NCBI RefSeq assembly: GCF_014873495.1
Contig: NZ_JADBGF010000001.1
Location: forward strand, 9,424,001 to 9,488,000
From: Streptomyces stelliscabiei
Lineage (GTDB): Bacteria > Actinomycetota > Actinomycetes > Streptomycetales > Streptomycetaceae
Direction of reading: 5' to 3'
DNA: 64,000 nt
Below, piece after piece: positions 48,511 through 57,207 of the stretch. The position numbers and the translations under genes were made by a program. Below the pieces are notes generated by a model, which searched no databases, was not told the DNA's origin, and saw nothing but the letters and a program-made list of their open reading frames with translations. Each line of letters starts with the position of its first letter. Positions within the stretch are counted from its first letter, which is position 1.

Positions 48511-50253
48511 GTGGTGTTCCGCCGCCATAGCCTCGCAGGCGAGATGCTGGTCCTCCAGCTCGCCATCGTCGTGGTGGTGCTGCTGGCGGTCGCCGGGGTC
48601 TCGCTCACGCAGTCGGCGGCCACCTTCAACCGGGTCGAGGGCCGTCGTGTCACCGCGCTCGCGGAGCAGCTCGCCGCCAACCCCCTGGTCCGCGACCGGC
48701 TCGCCCGGCCCGTCGCGCACGAGGCGCTGGCGCCCCTGGTGAGCTCCGTCCAGACCCAGTCGGGGGTCACCTCCGTCACCGTCGCGGACGCCGACGGCAG
48801 GATCGTCAGCTCCACCGACCCGACCGTGATCGGCCGGGCGATGCCCGTCGGCGAGGGCGCTGTCGCCGGCCGCGGCTGGTCCGGCCCGCTGACCTTCGAC
48901 GGCAGCCGCGAACTGGTCGCCCAGGTCCCCGTGCTCGGCGCGACGGTCGACGACGACCTGGGCCGGCTGCTGGGCACGGTGATGATCGGCGAGGCCGCCC
49001 CGACCGTGTGGCAGCGCCTCGGCGGCGCCTCCTCCTACCTCCTCGCCTACCTCGGCATCGCCAGCGGCCTCGGTCTCGCCGGCTCCTGGCTGCTGGCCCG
49101 GCGCGTCAAACGGCAGACCCTCGGCCTGGAGCCCCAGGAGATCGCCGGCCTCGCCGAACACCGCGAGGCCATGCTCTACGGCATCGCCGAGGGAGTGATC
49201 GCCCTCGACCCCCAGCACCGGCTCACCCTCGCCAACGACATGGGCCGGCGCCTGCTCGACCTGCCCGAGGACTGCGTGGGCAAGAGCCTGGCCGACCTGG
49301 GTGTGGAGGGCCGCCTGCGGGACGTCCTCGTGGGAGCGCAGGAGGCGGGGGCCGGCGTCCGCGAGGGAGGGACGAGCGCCGGTGGTAGCGAGCCCGGGGC
49401 TCGTGAGGGGGGTGCGGCGGGCCGTGGCGATGGTGACGCCCCGGCCGACCGGCGTGACGAGGTCGTCGTGCGCCGGGGCCGGGTGCTCGTGATGAACCGG
49501 ATGACCGTCACCAAGGACGGGCGCCACCTCGGCTCCGTCACCACACTGCGGGACCGCACCGAGCTGGCCCGGCTCGAACGCGAGATCGGGTCCTTCCGCA
49601 GCTCCGCCGAACTGCTGCGGGCCCAGGCCCATGAGTTCGCCAACCAGCTGCACACCATCTCCGGACTCATCCAGATCGGCGAGCAGGACGAGGTCGTCCA
49701 CTACATCCGCGCGCTGAGCCGCCACCGCCACTCCCTCGACGTCACTCTCAGCCGCCGCGTCCGTGACACCGCCGTGGCCGCGCTGCTCATGGCGAAGACC
49801 TCCCTCGCCGCCGAACGCCGGGTGATCCTGCGCGTCTCGGAGAGCACCGCGCTCGACCGGCTCGCCCCCGAGGACGCCGCCGACGTGGCGACCGTCGTCG
49901 GCAACCTCGTCGACAACGCCGTGGACGCGGCCGCCACCACCACCGTGCCCGACGGCCACGAGGCCTGGGTCGAGGTGGAACTGCGCCAGGACGCCTCCAG
50001 CGTGGAGATCGTCGTCCGCGACTCGGGCCCCGGAGTGGCCCCCGAACTCGCCCGTGAGGTCTTCTCCCACGGCTTCACCACCAAGGCCGCGCGGGAGGGC
50101 GAACGCGGCATCGGCCTGGCCCTCACCCGCCTGGTCTGCGAACGCCACGGCGGGGAGATCTCGGTGACCAACACCCCCGACGGGGCCATGTTCACCGCCC
50201 GCATGACCGTCAGCCACCTCGCCGACGCGGTGGCGGAAGGAGCGACACCATGA
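48511..50253 (+). CDS. CitA/DcuS-type sensor histidine kinase
   Basis: This 580-residue protein has two transmembrane helices (~13-33, GEMLVLQLAIVVVVLLAVAG, and ~170-195) enclosing a PAS-like periplasmic sensor domain (VTVADADGRIVSSTDPTVIG), as in citrate/dicarboxylate sensors. A second, cytoplasmic PAS follows (AEGVIALDPQHRLTLANDMG) and contains a low-complexity Gly/Ala/Glu insertion at ~278-318. The SPOB-type phospho-acceptor is H374 in QAHEFANQLHTISGLIQ, and the HATPase domain has NLVDNAVDAA, DSGPGV and GIGLALTRLVCERHGG. GTG 48511; ATG 48544 is possible. It overlaps the regulator gene (ATGA 50250-50253) and faces tctCBA. Confidence 0.9.
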   Translation: MVFRRHSLAGEMLVLQLAIVVVVLLAVAGVSLTQSAATFNRVEGRRVTALAEQLAANPLVRDRLARPVAHEALAPLVSSVQTQSGVTSVTVADADGRIVSSTDPTVIGRAMPVGEGAVAGRGWSGPLTFDGSRELVAQVPVLGATVDDDLGRLLGTVMIGEAAPTVWQRLGGASSYLLAYLGIASGLGLAGSWLLARRVKRQTLGLEPQEIAGLAEHREAMLYGIAEGVIALDPQHRLTLANDMGRRLLDLPEDCVGKSLADLGVEGRLRDVLVGAQEAGAGVREGGTSAGGSEPGAREGGAAGRGDGDAPADRRDEVVVRRGRVLVMNRMTVTKDGRHLGSVTTLRDRTELARLEREIGSFRSSAELLRAQAHEFANQLHTISGLIQIGEQDEVVHYIRALSRHRHSLDVTLSRRVRDTAVAALLMAKTSLAAERRVILRVSESTALDRLAPEDAADVATVVGNLVDNAVDAAATTTVPDGHEAWVEVELRQDASSVEIVVRDSGPGVAPELAREVFSHGFTTKAAREGERGIGLALTRLVCERHGGEISVTNTPDGAMFTARMTVSHLADAVAEGATP

Positions 50254-50954
50254 ACGGCACGAGCAGCCCGCCCGGCCCGATCGACGTGCTCGTCGTCGAC
50301 GACGACTTCATGGTGGCCCGGGTCCACCGCACCTTCGTCGAGCGCGTCGAGCCGTTCCGCGTCGTCGGCGTCGCCAGCACCGGCGAACAGGCCGTCCTGG
50401 CCGTCGACGAACTCCGCCCCGACCTGGTCCTGCTCGACCTCTACCTCCCCGACGGCTTCGGCCTCGACGTCATACCCCGGCTGCGCACCGCGGGCCACGA
50501 CTGCGACGTGATGGTCATCAGCGCCGCCCGGGAGGCCGACAGCGTACGCGGCGCGGTCCGCCACGGCGTCGTCGACTACCTCCTCAAACCCTTCGAGTTC
50601 GAGGAACTGCGCTCCCGGCTCCAGCGGTACGCCGCCCAGCGCGGCCGCCTCCTCACCACCGTCGTCCGCGGCCAGGCCGACGTCGACCGTGTCCTCGCCG
50701 GAGCCGCCACGCCCGCCTCGGCGGCCGGCGCCCTGCCCAAGGGCATGAGCGTCGAGACCGCCGAACTCATCGAAGGCACCCTGCGCGGCACCGACGGCAG
50801 CCTCTCCGCCACCGAGTGCGCGACCCTCACCGGCATCTCCCGCGTCAGCGCCCGCCGCTACCTGGAGTACTTCCACGGCACCGGCAGCGCGGACGTGTCC
50901 CTGCGCTACGGGGTGGCCGGACGGCCGGAGCGCCGGTACAGCTGGCGGGTGTGA
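50250..50954 (+). CDS. CitB/DcuR-type response regulator
   Basis: This 234-residue protein has a receiver domain (about residues 8-125, phospho-acceptor D63 in LLDLYLPDGFGLDV) and a C-terminal helix-turn-helix typical of the CitB/DcuR family (ATLTGISRVSARRYLEYFHGTGSA). The linker region VRGQADVDRVLAGAATPAS is of the usual length. ATG 50250 overlaps the kinase stop (ATGA) after GGAAGGAG, so the pair is co-expressed. It is expected to activate the divergent tctCBA operon in response to a tricarboxylate. Confidence 0.93.
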   Translation: MNGTSSPPGPIDVLVVDDDFMVARVHRTFVERVEPFRVVGVASTGEQAVLAVDELRPDLVLLDLYLPDGFGLDVIPRLRTAGHDCDVMVISAAREADSVRGAVRHGVVDYLLKPFEFEELRSRLQRYAAQRGRLLTTVVRGQADVDRVLAGAATPASAAGALPKGMSVETAELIEGTLRGTDGSLSATECATLTGISRVSARRYLEYFHGTGSADVSLRYGVAGRPERRYSWRV

Positions 50955-51028
50955 CGGACACGCGCCGCCGGACACCCGCCGGCCGGCGCTCCGGCCGCAC
51001 ACCACCGGCCCGCGCCGCCGTCCCCGTA

Positions 51029-51778
51029 CTACAGCCCCAGGTGCCGTCGCACGACGTCGAAGACCTCCCCCGGCCGGTCGTCGAGGTAGAAGTGGCCGCC
51101 GGGGAACACGCACACCTCCGTCGGCCCGTCGGTGTGGTCCGCCCAGGCACGCGCGTCCGCCACCGGGGTCACGGGATCGGCGTCGCCGGTGAGGACGGTG
51201 ACCGGGCAGCCCAGCCGGTCGCCGGGGCGCGGCTCGTACGTCTCCAGGGCCCGGTAGTCACCGCGCAGGGCCGGCAGGACCAGCTGGAGCAGCTCCTCGT
51301 CCTCGAAGACCTGGCCGTCGGTGCCGTTCAGCGCGCGTACGGCCGCGAGAAGTTCGGCATCGCTCGCCGTGTGCAGGTTCCTGCGGTCCCGGATCGTGGA
51401 GGGAGCGCGTCGCCCCGACACGAACAGCCGGACCGGGGCCCGGCCGGCCGCCTCCAGCCGCAGCGCCGCCTCGTGGGCGACCACCGCCCCCATGCTGTGG
51501 CCGAAGAGGGCGAGCGGACGGCCGTCGTCCCCGCCGACGGCCTCGACGACCCGCTCGGCCAGCTCCCGGATGCTCCGCGACGGCGGTTCGGCATAGCGGT
51601 CCTGACGCCCGGGATACTGCGCGGCCAGCACATCGGCCGCCGGGGCGAGGGCGCGCGCCATGGGGAGGCAGGAACTCGCCGAACCGCCCGCGTGCGGGAG
51701 GCACAGCAGCCGGACCGCCGCCTCGGGGGCGGGACGGAACCGGCGGATCCACGCGCCGCTGTCGACCGCCGAGGTCAT
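51029..51778 (-). CDS. type II thioesterase (alpha/beta hydrolase) in the STM4011 operon
   Basis: This 249-residue protein has the GrsT/type II thioesterase layout: LLCLPHAGGSASSCLPMARAL, AQYPGRQDRYAEPP, nucleophile S95 in ALFGHSMGAVVAHEAAL, catalytic Asp in LTGDADPVTPV, and H229 in FPGGHFYLDD. Such enzymes normally remove acyl groups from carrier proteins of polyketide or nonribosomal peptide synthases, but no such synthase is in the window. ATG 51778 overlaps the stop of the STM4011 gene (ATGA), so the gene is tightly coupled to that operon. It probably acts on a thioester made by, or supplied to, the operon's pathway. Confidence 0.85.
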   Translation of the reverse strand: MTSAVDSGAWIRRFRPAPEAAVRLLCLPHAGGSASSCLPMARALAPAADVLAAQYPGRQDRYAEPPSRSIRELAERVVEAVGGDDGRPLALFGHSMGAVVAHEAALRLEAAGRAPVRLFVSGRRAPSTIRDRRNLHTASDAELLAAVRALNGTDGQVFEDEELLQLVLPALRGDYRALETYEPRPGDRLGCPVTVLTGDADPVTPVADARAWADHTDGPTEVCVFPGGHFYLDDRPGEVFDVVRRHLGL

Positions 51779-52653
51779 GAACCCACCCGCTTTCCGATCA
51801 CCTGTCGCGCCTCCACCGTCGGTACGCGTTCCAGGACGCCGCCCGCGAAGACGTCGTACAGGGGCAGTGTCTCCAGATGGACGTAGCCGATGTGGCAGTC
51901 GCAGACGGACAGCGGGCACGGGCGGGGCGCGAGGGCCGCGCGGAAGGAACCGTCGTAGAGGTTGCCGAGTTCCGCCTTGACGAAGTGGCAGCGCCGCACC
52001 GTGCCCTCGCCGTCCACCGACACGACCGTGGAGCCCGTACGGCAGGCCCGGCCCGCCGAGCGGTGCGGATGACGGCTGAAGGGGAAGAGAGGGTCCAGCC
52101 CGCTCCACACCGCCGCCTCCTCGTCGGTGTAGGTGTGCCCCTCGGCGGCGTTCACCCACAGGTACACCTCCTGCGGCAGCTCCCCGCGCAGCCGGCGCGC
52201 GTGCTCCAGATGCTCGGGCAGCCCGACGATCCCCACGCTGAACCGGATGCCCATCCCGGCCAGCCGCCGCGTCTTGTCGAGGAACCGCTCGTACGGTGTC
52301 TGCCCCGGGTGGTACGTGCACCACAGGGCCACCGTGTCCCGGTCGGCCCGCGCCAGCCACTCCGTACGGCAGCTGAGGTTCGTCTGGATCGCCACCCGGT
52401 CGATGTGCGGCTCGTGGGAGAGGCCCACCAGCGCCTCGCGGTACCAGGAGCGCACCAGCCCCTCGCCCCACGGCGTGAACAGGACCGAGAGCCGGTCACC
52501 GGTCTGCTCCCGGGCCCAGGTGGTGAAGCGGTCGAGGGCCGCGCGGTCGGCCCGCAGCCGGTCCGTGGAGTCACGGCGCTTGGCGAACGGGCAGTACGGG
52601 CAGTCGTAGTCGCAGGAGGCGAGGGGGCCCCGGTACAGGATCGTCAGGTCCAT
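51775..52653 (-). CDS. STM4011-family radical SAM protein
   Basis: This 292-residue protein has the radical SAM cluster motif at residues 14-21 (C14-x3-C18-x2-C21, in LASCDYDCPYCPFAK). The C-terminal half has additional cysteines C204, C222, C246, C251 and C253 around GSTVVSVDGEGTVRRC and PCPLSVCDC, a SPASM-like arrangement that normally carries auxiliary iron-sulfur clusters in peptide-modifying radical SAM enzymes. The family (NCBI name STM4011) has no known function. GTG 52665 is an alternative start overlapping the STM4012 stop (GTGA); ATG 52653 gives the family-like MDLTILYRGPL. Its stop overlaps the thioesterase start. Confidence 0.88.
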   Translation of the reverse strand: MDLTILYRGPLASCDYDCPYCPFAKRRDSTDRLRADRAALDRFTTWAREQTGDRLSVLFTPWGEGLVRSWYREALVGLSHEPHIDRVAIQTNLSCRTEWLARADRDTVALWCTYHPGQTPYERFLDKTRRLAGMGIRFSVGIVGLPEHLEHARRLRGELPQEVYLWVNAAEGHTYTDEEAAVWSGLDPLFPFSRHPHRSAGRACRTGSTVVSVDGEGTVRRCHFVKAELGNLYDGSFRAALAPRPCPLSVCDCHIGYVHLETLPLYDVFAGGVLERVPTVEARQVIGKRVGS

Positions 52654-52661
52654 GGGCTCCG

Positions 52662-54020
52662 TCACCGCAGCTCGTACTCGGTCATCGCGGCCCGGACGGC
52701 GGGCGAGAAGAAGCCCGGCCCGATCGCGTCGGAGTGGGCCAGTCCCTCGGCGGACAGGCGCAGCGTCCCCTCGCCCGCCTCCGCCAGCCAGCCGCGCCCG
52801 GCCAGCAGCTCCAGCTCCGCGGGGAAGTCCGCGTACGGGTCCGATCCGAACCGCCGCCGGTAGTCCGCCACCGGCAGCCCCCGGGCCTGGAGCAGCGACT
52901 GCAGCAGATGACGACGCCGTGCCTCGTCCTCGTCGACCGCGCGGCCGTGCACGGCGCGGCCGAAGTCCTCGGTGGCCGTGTACTCGTCGATGATCGTGCG
53001 GATCCGGCTCATGCCGACCGCGTAGTCGAAGGAGTAGTGCAGCCTCGACGTGTACGACCGGGCGCCGCAGCCCAGGCCGATCATGCCGTCGGTCTGGCAG
53101 GCGTAGTCGTCCGGGCCCTGCGGCGGCGCGTCCGTGCGGCGGAACATGCGCATGGAGACCTGCTCGTAGCCGTGCGCGAGCAGATGGTCGCGGCCCTCGC
53201 GGTAGCGCCGCAGCCGGGTCTCGTCCCAGTCGCGGTCCGCGACCGCCGGGTCCGCGTGGCGGCCGAGTCCGGTCAGCGGCCGGACGTACAGCGGATAAAG
53301 GTAGATCTCCTCCGGCCGCCAGGCGAGGGCGGCGTCCAGGGACAGCCGCCAACTGGCCGCCGTCTGCCCGTCGATGCCGTAGATCAGGTCGATGTTGAGG
53401 ACCGGCAGGGCGGCGTCGCGGATCCGGGCCAGCGCCGCCTCCACGTCGGACCGCCGCTGTGGGCGTACGGCCGCGCGGGCCTCCTCCGCCACGAAGCTCT
53501 GCACACCGAGGCTCAGCCGTGTCGTGCCTCGCTCGGCCAGTACCGCCAGCCGGTCGGCCGTCGCCGTGGCGGGGGAGGCCTCCACCGACAGCGGGATAGC
53601 CCGCAGGTCCGCGCCCAGATGCCGCTCGGCGATGTCGCACAGCCGCTCCAGCTCGGCGGCCTCCAGATAGGTCGGCGTGCCACCGCCGAACGCGGCGTTC
53701 GCGAACCGCACCGGCTCCGCGTCCCCGAGGGCCTCCCGCACCGCGATCGCCTGCCGTTCGAGGGCGTCGAGATAGCGGCCGGTCAGCCCGTCCGGCGCGC
53801 CGATGCGTGTGAAGAGGTTGCAGAAGCCGCAGCGCACCTCGCAGAACGGGATGTGCGCGTACAGCGACAGCGCCTGCCGGGACTCCCCGGCCCACAGCTC
53901 CGCGAGCCGCGGCCGGCCGGGCAGCTCCCGGTACGCCGTCTTGTGCGGGTAGGCGTACACGTAGTGCTGGTAGGGACGCCCCGATGTGTCGGTGTCGGTG
54001 GCGGTCGCGGTGGCGGTCAT
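52662..54020 (-). CDS. STM4012-family radical SAM protein
   Basis: This 452-residue protein has the radical SAM motif C60-x3-C64-x2-C67 in AHIPFCEVRCGFCNLF, followed by the coproporphyrinogen-oxidase-like AAFGGGTPTYLE, the SLGVQSF block and the HemW-like C-terminal region. HemW-type proteins transfer heme or act as radical SAM dehydrogenases; STM4012 is a separate branch with no known function. ATG 54020 overlaps the stop of STM4013 (ATGA). The N-terminal ~50 residues before the cysteines carry a Thr/Ala run and YQHYVYAYPHKTAYREL. Confidence 0.9.
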   Translation of the reverse strand: MTATATATDTDTSGRPYQHYVYAYPHKTAYRELPGRPRLAELWAGESRQALSLYAHIPFCEVRCGFCNLFTRIGAPDGLTGRYLDALERQAIAVREALGDAEPVRFANAAFGGGTPTYLEAAELERLCDIAERHLGADLRAIPLSVEASPATATADRLAVLAERGTTRLSLGVQSFVAEEARAAVRPQRRSDVEAALARIRDAALPVLNIDLIYGIDGQTAASWRLSLDAALAWRPEEIYLYPLYVRPLTGLGRHADPAVADRDWDETRLRRYREGRDHLLAHGYEQVSMRMFRRTDAPPQGPDDYACQTDGMIGLGCGARSYTSRLHYSFDYAVGMSRIRTIIDEYTATEDFGRAVHGRAVDEDEARRRHLLQSLLQARGLPVADYRRRFGSDPYADFPAELELLAGRGWLAEAGEGTLRLSAEGLAHSDAIGPGFFSPAVRAAMTEYELR

Positions 54021-54904
54021 GCGGACGGCTCCAGGAAGAAGTGGCTGTAGGGGACGGTCCACACGGCCTCGTGGCCGAGCCGGTGTCCGGTGTAGCCGTC
54101 CTCGCCGTAGGTGGTCCCGTGGTCGGAGCAGACGACGGCGAAGCAGCGGCGCCGCGAACTCATCGCCGCGAAGAGGCGTCCGATGTGCCGGTCGATGTAC
54201 TCCAGGGCCGCCGCGTGCGTGACCCGGCTGTCGCCCGCCTCGCGGGTGGCGCCCGGCAGATGGAACCAGTTCGGCTGGTGCAGCGCCGAGGCGTTGAGGA
54301 ACAGGAACAGCCGCTGCCCGGCGGGCAGTTCGGCCACGATCCGCTCGGCGCGGGCCACCTGGGACTCGAAGGACGTCGGGGACGCCACGGAGAACTCCGG
54401 CTCCCAGTGGCTCTCCTGGAACAGGCCCGGCAGGACGCTGCCGAGGGCCCCCTGCTTGTTGAAGAAGCCGACACCGCCGACGCACACCGTGCGATAGCCG
54501 CGCTCGGCGAGCGCCGACACCAGGTCGGGGCTGTCGAAGACGAAGGTGCCCCCCGCGGTCGTCTCGCTGCCGGCGAACCGGCCGGCGAAGAGACGCGGAT
54601 GCGGCCCCGGTGCGGCCGGGGTCGGCAGGAAACCCGCGAACATCGCCTGGTGCGAGGCGTAGGTGAAGCTGCCGGGCGCGTGCCGCCTCTCCCAGGTGCC
54701 GCCCGGCAGATGCCCGGCCAGGTTCGGCAGCCGGCCCGCCGCGGCCAGCTCCACCGCCACGTCGTACCGCAGGGTGTCGAGGGTGAGCAGCAGCAGGTCG
54801 TCGCGGCCCACGACCTCGTTCATGTCGGGTGCCGGAGCCGCCTCGGACGGCCGGTGGGCTGTCCTTGCCGGACCCCCGGTGTCGGCCGGGTCAGAAGGGT
54901 GCAT
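54017..54904 (-). CDS. STM4013/SEN3800-family hydrolase (alkaline phosphatase fold)
   Basis: This 295-residue protein has the metal-site motifs of the alkaline phosphatase/sulfatase superfamily: LLLLTLDTLRYDVA with D43 and T44 near the N-terminus, and a C-terminal SDHGTTYGEDGYTGHRLGHE with D261 and H262. The fold normally hydrolyses phosphate, sulfate or phosphonate esters or transfers phosphoethanolamine; the substrate is not known. The N-terminus up to residue ~28 is Pro/Ala-rich and may be disordered. ATG 54904 follows AAGGAAAGATC and lies within the last codons of STM4014 (14-base overlap). Its stop overlaps STM4012. Confidence 0.88.
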   Translation of the reverse strand: MHPSDPADTGGPARTAHRPSEAAPAPDMNEVVGRDDLLLLTLDTLRYDVAVELAAAGRLPNLAGHLPGGTWERRHAPGSFTYASHQAMFAGFLPTPAAPGPHPRLFAGRFAGSETTAGGTFVFDSPDLVSALAERGYRTVCVGGVGFFNKQGALGSVLPGLFQESHWEPEFSVASPTSFESQVARAERIVAELPAGQRLFLFLNASALHQPNWFHLPGATREAGDSRVTHAAALEYIDRHIGRLFAAMSSRRRCFAVVCSDHGTTYGEDGYTGHRLGHEAVWTVPYSHFFLEPSA

Positions 54905-56066
54905 GATCTTTCCTTGCGTGGGGGAGGTGCGAGGGGGCCGGGGACAGGGCGTCGCGCACCGCCGCGAGCTGTGCCGCGTAGGTGTCCAGGCCCTCCGCCG
55001 GACCGCCCGGCAGCCCCGTCAGCCGGGGCAGCAGATCGCCGAAGGCGTTGACCTCGCCCACGGCGAACCGGCGCCAGCCGATCGCCGGCAGGAGGTCCAC
55101 GCCGACGCTCAGCGTGCCGGGGAAGCAGGCGGCGGCCCGCTCACAGATGTCGAGCGCCTGCCGCCAGCGGTCTCCCGCCGCGTCCACGACCGACGCGAGA
55201 TCGCCCCGGGCCCCGCCCAGATGGAGATTGGTCATCGGGAAGCGGCTGGTGCGCACGACGGCGTGCGTGGCCCGGCCCGCCACGACCAGCACCCGCAGAT
55301 CGGCGGACCTCCCGTGCGCGGACGCCTTCGGCAGCCACCGCTCGATGTGCAGACCGTCGGCCGCGAGGGCGTCGACGATGCCGGCGATCTCCCGCTCGTC
55401 CGCGTAGCGCCGCACCCGCAGGGAGTTGTGCAGCCGGAGCGGGGCGCGCAGTCGGCCGTCGGCGGCGACCTCCACCGAGGTGGTGGCCCTGATCCGCCCG
55501 CTCGCCGACGACTCCACGGCCAGCACCCCGGACGCGGAGGACCCGTGGGCCGGCTTCACGAAGACACGCGGCATGCCGTGCTCCCGCATCGCCGCCCGTA
55601 CGTCGTCCCAGCCGCGCACCGGCCGTGCGCCGCCCGAGGTGGGCGACGGGGGCACCGGGACGCCCGCCGCGTCGAGCCGGGCGTGGCACAGCCGCTTGTC
55701 GAACAGCACCGGCAGATCCGCCGGATCGTCCAGCCGCAGCCCGCCCCTCAACGACTCCACCGCGGTCAGGAAACGGCCGTACCAGGTGGCCGAGCCCTCC
55801 ACCCGCGTGGGATCGTCGACGCCCCGCAGCAGCCGGTCCACCTCGGCGTTCTCGCCGGGTGAGTCCAGCCGTACGACCTCGTCGTCGGCGAACGCGTGGC
55901 CGCCGTCGCGCAGCACGTCCCGCCACTGCACCACCCGCGGCGTGCCGACGCCGGCCGCCTCGGCCGCCGCGACGAACAGCCCGACCCGCCGGTTCTCCCC
56001 GTTCCCGACCACCACCCACCGGTACGGGCCGGGACCCGCCCCCGCCGCACTGCTCCATCCGGACAT
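54891..56066 (-). CDS. STM4014-family ATP-grasp protein
   Basis: This 391-residue protein has an ATP-grasp layout: an N-terminal Rossmann-like domain (WVVVGNGENRRVGLFVAAAE), LPVLFDKRLCHARLDAAGVPVP (start of the ATP-grasp core), the ATP-binding loop VFVKPAHGSSASGVLAV, RVLVVAGRATHAVVRTSRF, and the metal-binding end VGEVNAFGDLLPRL. ATP-grasp enzymes join a carboxylate to an amine, often making a peptide bond. ATG 56066 follows GAGAGGGGGG. It lies 36 bases after the STM4015 stop and overlaps the next gene by 14 bases. Confidence 0.88.
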   Translation of the reverse strand: MSGWSSAAGAGPGPYRWVVVGNGENRRVGLFVAAAEAAGVGTPRVVQWRDVLRDGGHAFADDEVVRLDSPGENAEVDRLLRGVDDPTRVEGSATWYGRFLTAVESLRGGLRLDDPADLPVLFDKRLCHARLDAAGVPVPPSPTSGGARPVRGWDDVRAAMREHGMPRVFVKPAHGSSASGVLAVESSASGRIRATTSVEVAADGRLRAPLRLHNSLRVRRYADEREIAGIVDALAADGLHIERWLPKASAHGRSADLRVLVVAGRATHAVVRTSRFPMTNLHLGGARGDLASVVDAAGDRWRQALDICERAAACFPGTLSVGVDLLPAIGWRRFAVGEVNAFGDLLPRLTGLPGGPAEGLDTYAAQLAAVRDALSPAPSHLPHARKDHAPF

Positions 56067-56102
56067 GTGCCGCCCCCCTCTCGCCCGCGAACGCCTACGC
56101 GC

Positions 56103-57071
56103 TCACTCGCCCACCGCGACGAACCGCCAGACCGTGCCGTCCTCCTCCTCGTCCGACTCGGCGTCGTCGGCGTCGACGTCGACCTGGACCCCCTCGGCCT
56201 CCAGGGAGTCCCGCAGGCGGTCGCGCAGCGCCGGGCTCAGGTAGTTGTGGTGCAGGTCCATCGTGGTGAGGTGGGTCAGCGGCTGGCCCGTGAGAAGCGC
56301 GGTCGCGCCGTCGTCGGTGAGGACGCCCATGGACACGTCGAGGACGTCGAGGCGGGCCACCACGGGGGCCGAGGCCAGAGCGGCGCAGACGTCGTCCTGC
56401 ATCTCGCTGTTGCGCAGGGCCAGGTGCTTGAGGGCCGGCAGGCGGGTGCCCGCGAGGATCGGCGCCAGGTCGGCCACCTCGCAGTCGCCCCCGTACTCGG
56501 GCGTCCCCAGCCACAGGTCCAGCTCGACGAGAGCGGGCAGGTCGCTGCCCGCGACACCCCGCACGACGTCGACGGGCAGGCCGCCCGTCTCGATCGTCAG
56601 GGTCCGCAGCCGCTCGTGCCGCAGCGCCGGGAAGCCGAGCCCCTGGCCGCCGCGCACCCCGAACTCCTCCAGCTCCGGGAAGGCGTCCAGCAGCGGGCTC
56701 ACGTCCCCCTGGTTGATCCAGGAGATCTCGCACTCCTCCCCCACGATGTCGCCGAGGAACAGGGCGCGCAGCGACGGCAGCCGGTCCTTCGCCGCGACCA
56801 GGGCCGCGACGATCTCCTCGGGACCGTGGTCGTAGGCGTCGCTCCAGGCGCCCACGACCAGCGCCCGCACCTTCTCGGTGCCGACCGAGGCCAGGAACCG
56901 GGCGAACGCCTCCTCCCACGACTCGTCGCTGTCGTAGGACTCCACGGCGATGCTCCAGGCCACCGACTCGGGAGCGGGCAGGTGCCCGGCGCCCTGCGGG
57001 CTCTTCACCGACTTCGGGAAGCGGTGGACCGGCAGGCCGTGGAACTCCTCCAGATGGCTCCCGATGGTCAT
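56103..57071 (-). CDS. STM4015-family leucine-rich protein
   Basis: This 322-residue protein has an N-terminal alpha/beta part (AVESYDSDESWEEAFARFLASVG; VRALVVGAWSDAYDH) and a C-terminal array of leucine-rich units with LxxLxLxxN-like spacing (LPSLRALFLGDIVG, LPALVELDLWLGTPEYG, LPALKHLALRNSEMQ, LTHLTTMDLHHNYLS). The last ~35 residues are very acidic (DVDADDAESDEEEDGT). The family is named STM4015 and is likely a protein-binding scaffold or specificity factor. ATG 57071 follows AAGGGGCGGGGCGCAC. It is the first gene of the STM4015-thioesterase operon. Confidence 0.9.
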   Translation of the reverse strand: MTIGSHLEEFHGLPVHRFPKSVKSPQGAGHLPAPESVAWSIAVESYDSDESWEEAFARFLASVGTEKVRALVVGAWSDAYDHGPEEIVAALVAAKDRLPSLRALFLGDIVGEECEISWINQGDVSPLLDAFPELEEFGVRGGQGLGFPALRHERLRTLTIETGGLPVDVVRGVAGSDLPALVELDLWLGTPEYGGDCEVADLAPILAGTRLPALKHLALRNSEMQDDVCAALASAPVVARLDVLDVSMGVLTDDGATALLTGQPLTHLTTMDLHHNYLSPALRDRLRDSLEAEGVQVDVDADDAESDEEEDGTVWRFVAVGE

Positions 57072-57207
57072 GTGCGCCCCGCCCCTTCGTTCCATGTCCG
57101 TGGGCGGCGCCGAATCCCTGCCCGGTCCGCCCGTCGCGCACCCGGAGCGCGCTGCGCCACCGGGTAGGGGAGTTCTACCAAGTCCGACTGACAACGTGTG
57201 CGGCGGA

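Noticed and set aside
51029..51778. The thioesterase as part of a polyketide or nonribosomal peptide cluster
   Set aside because: No synthase, carrier or other biosynthetic gene of that kind is in the window; the gene is coupled to the STM operon.
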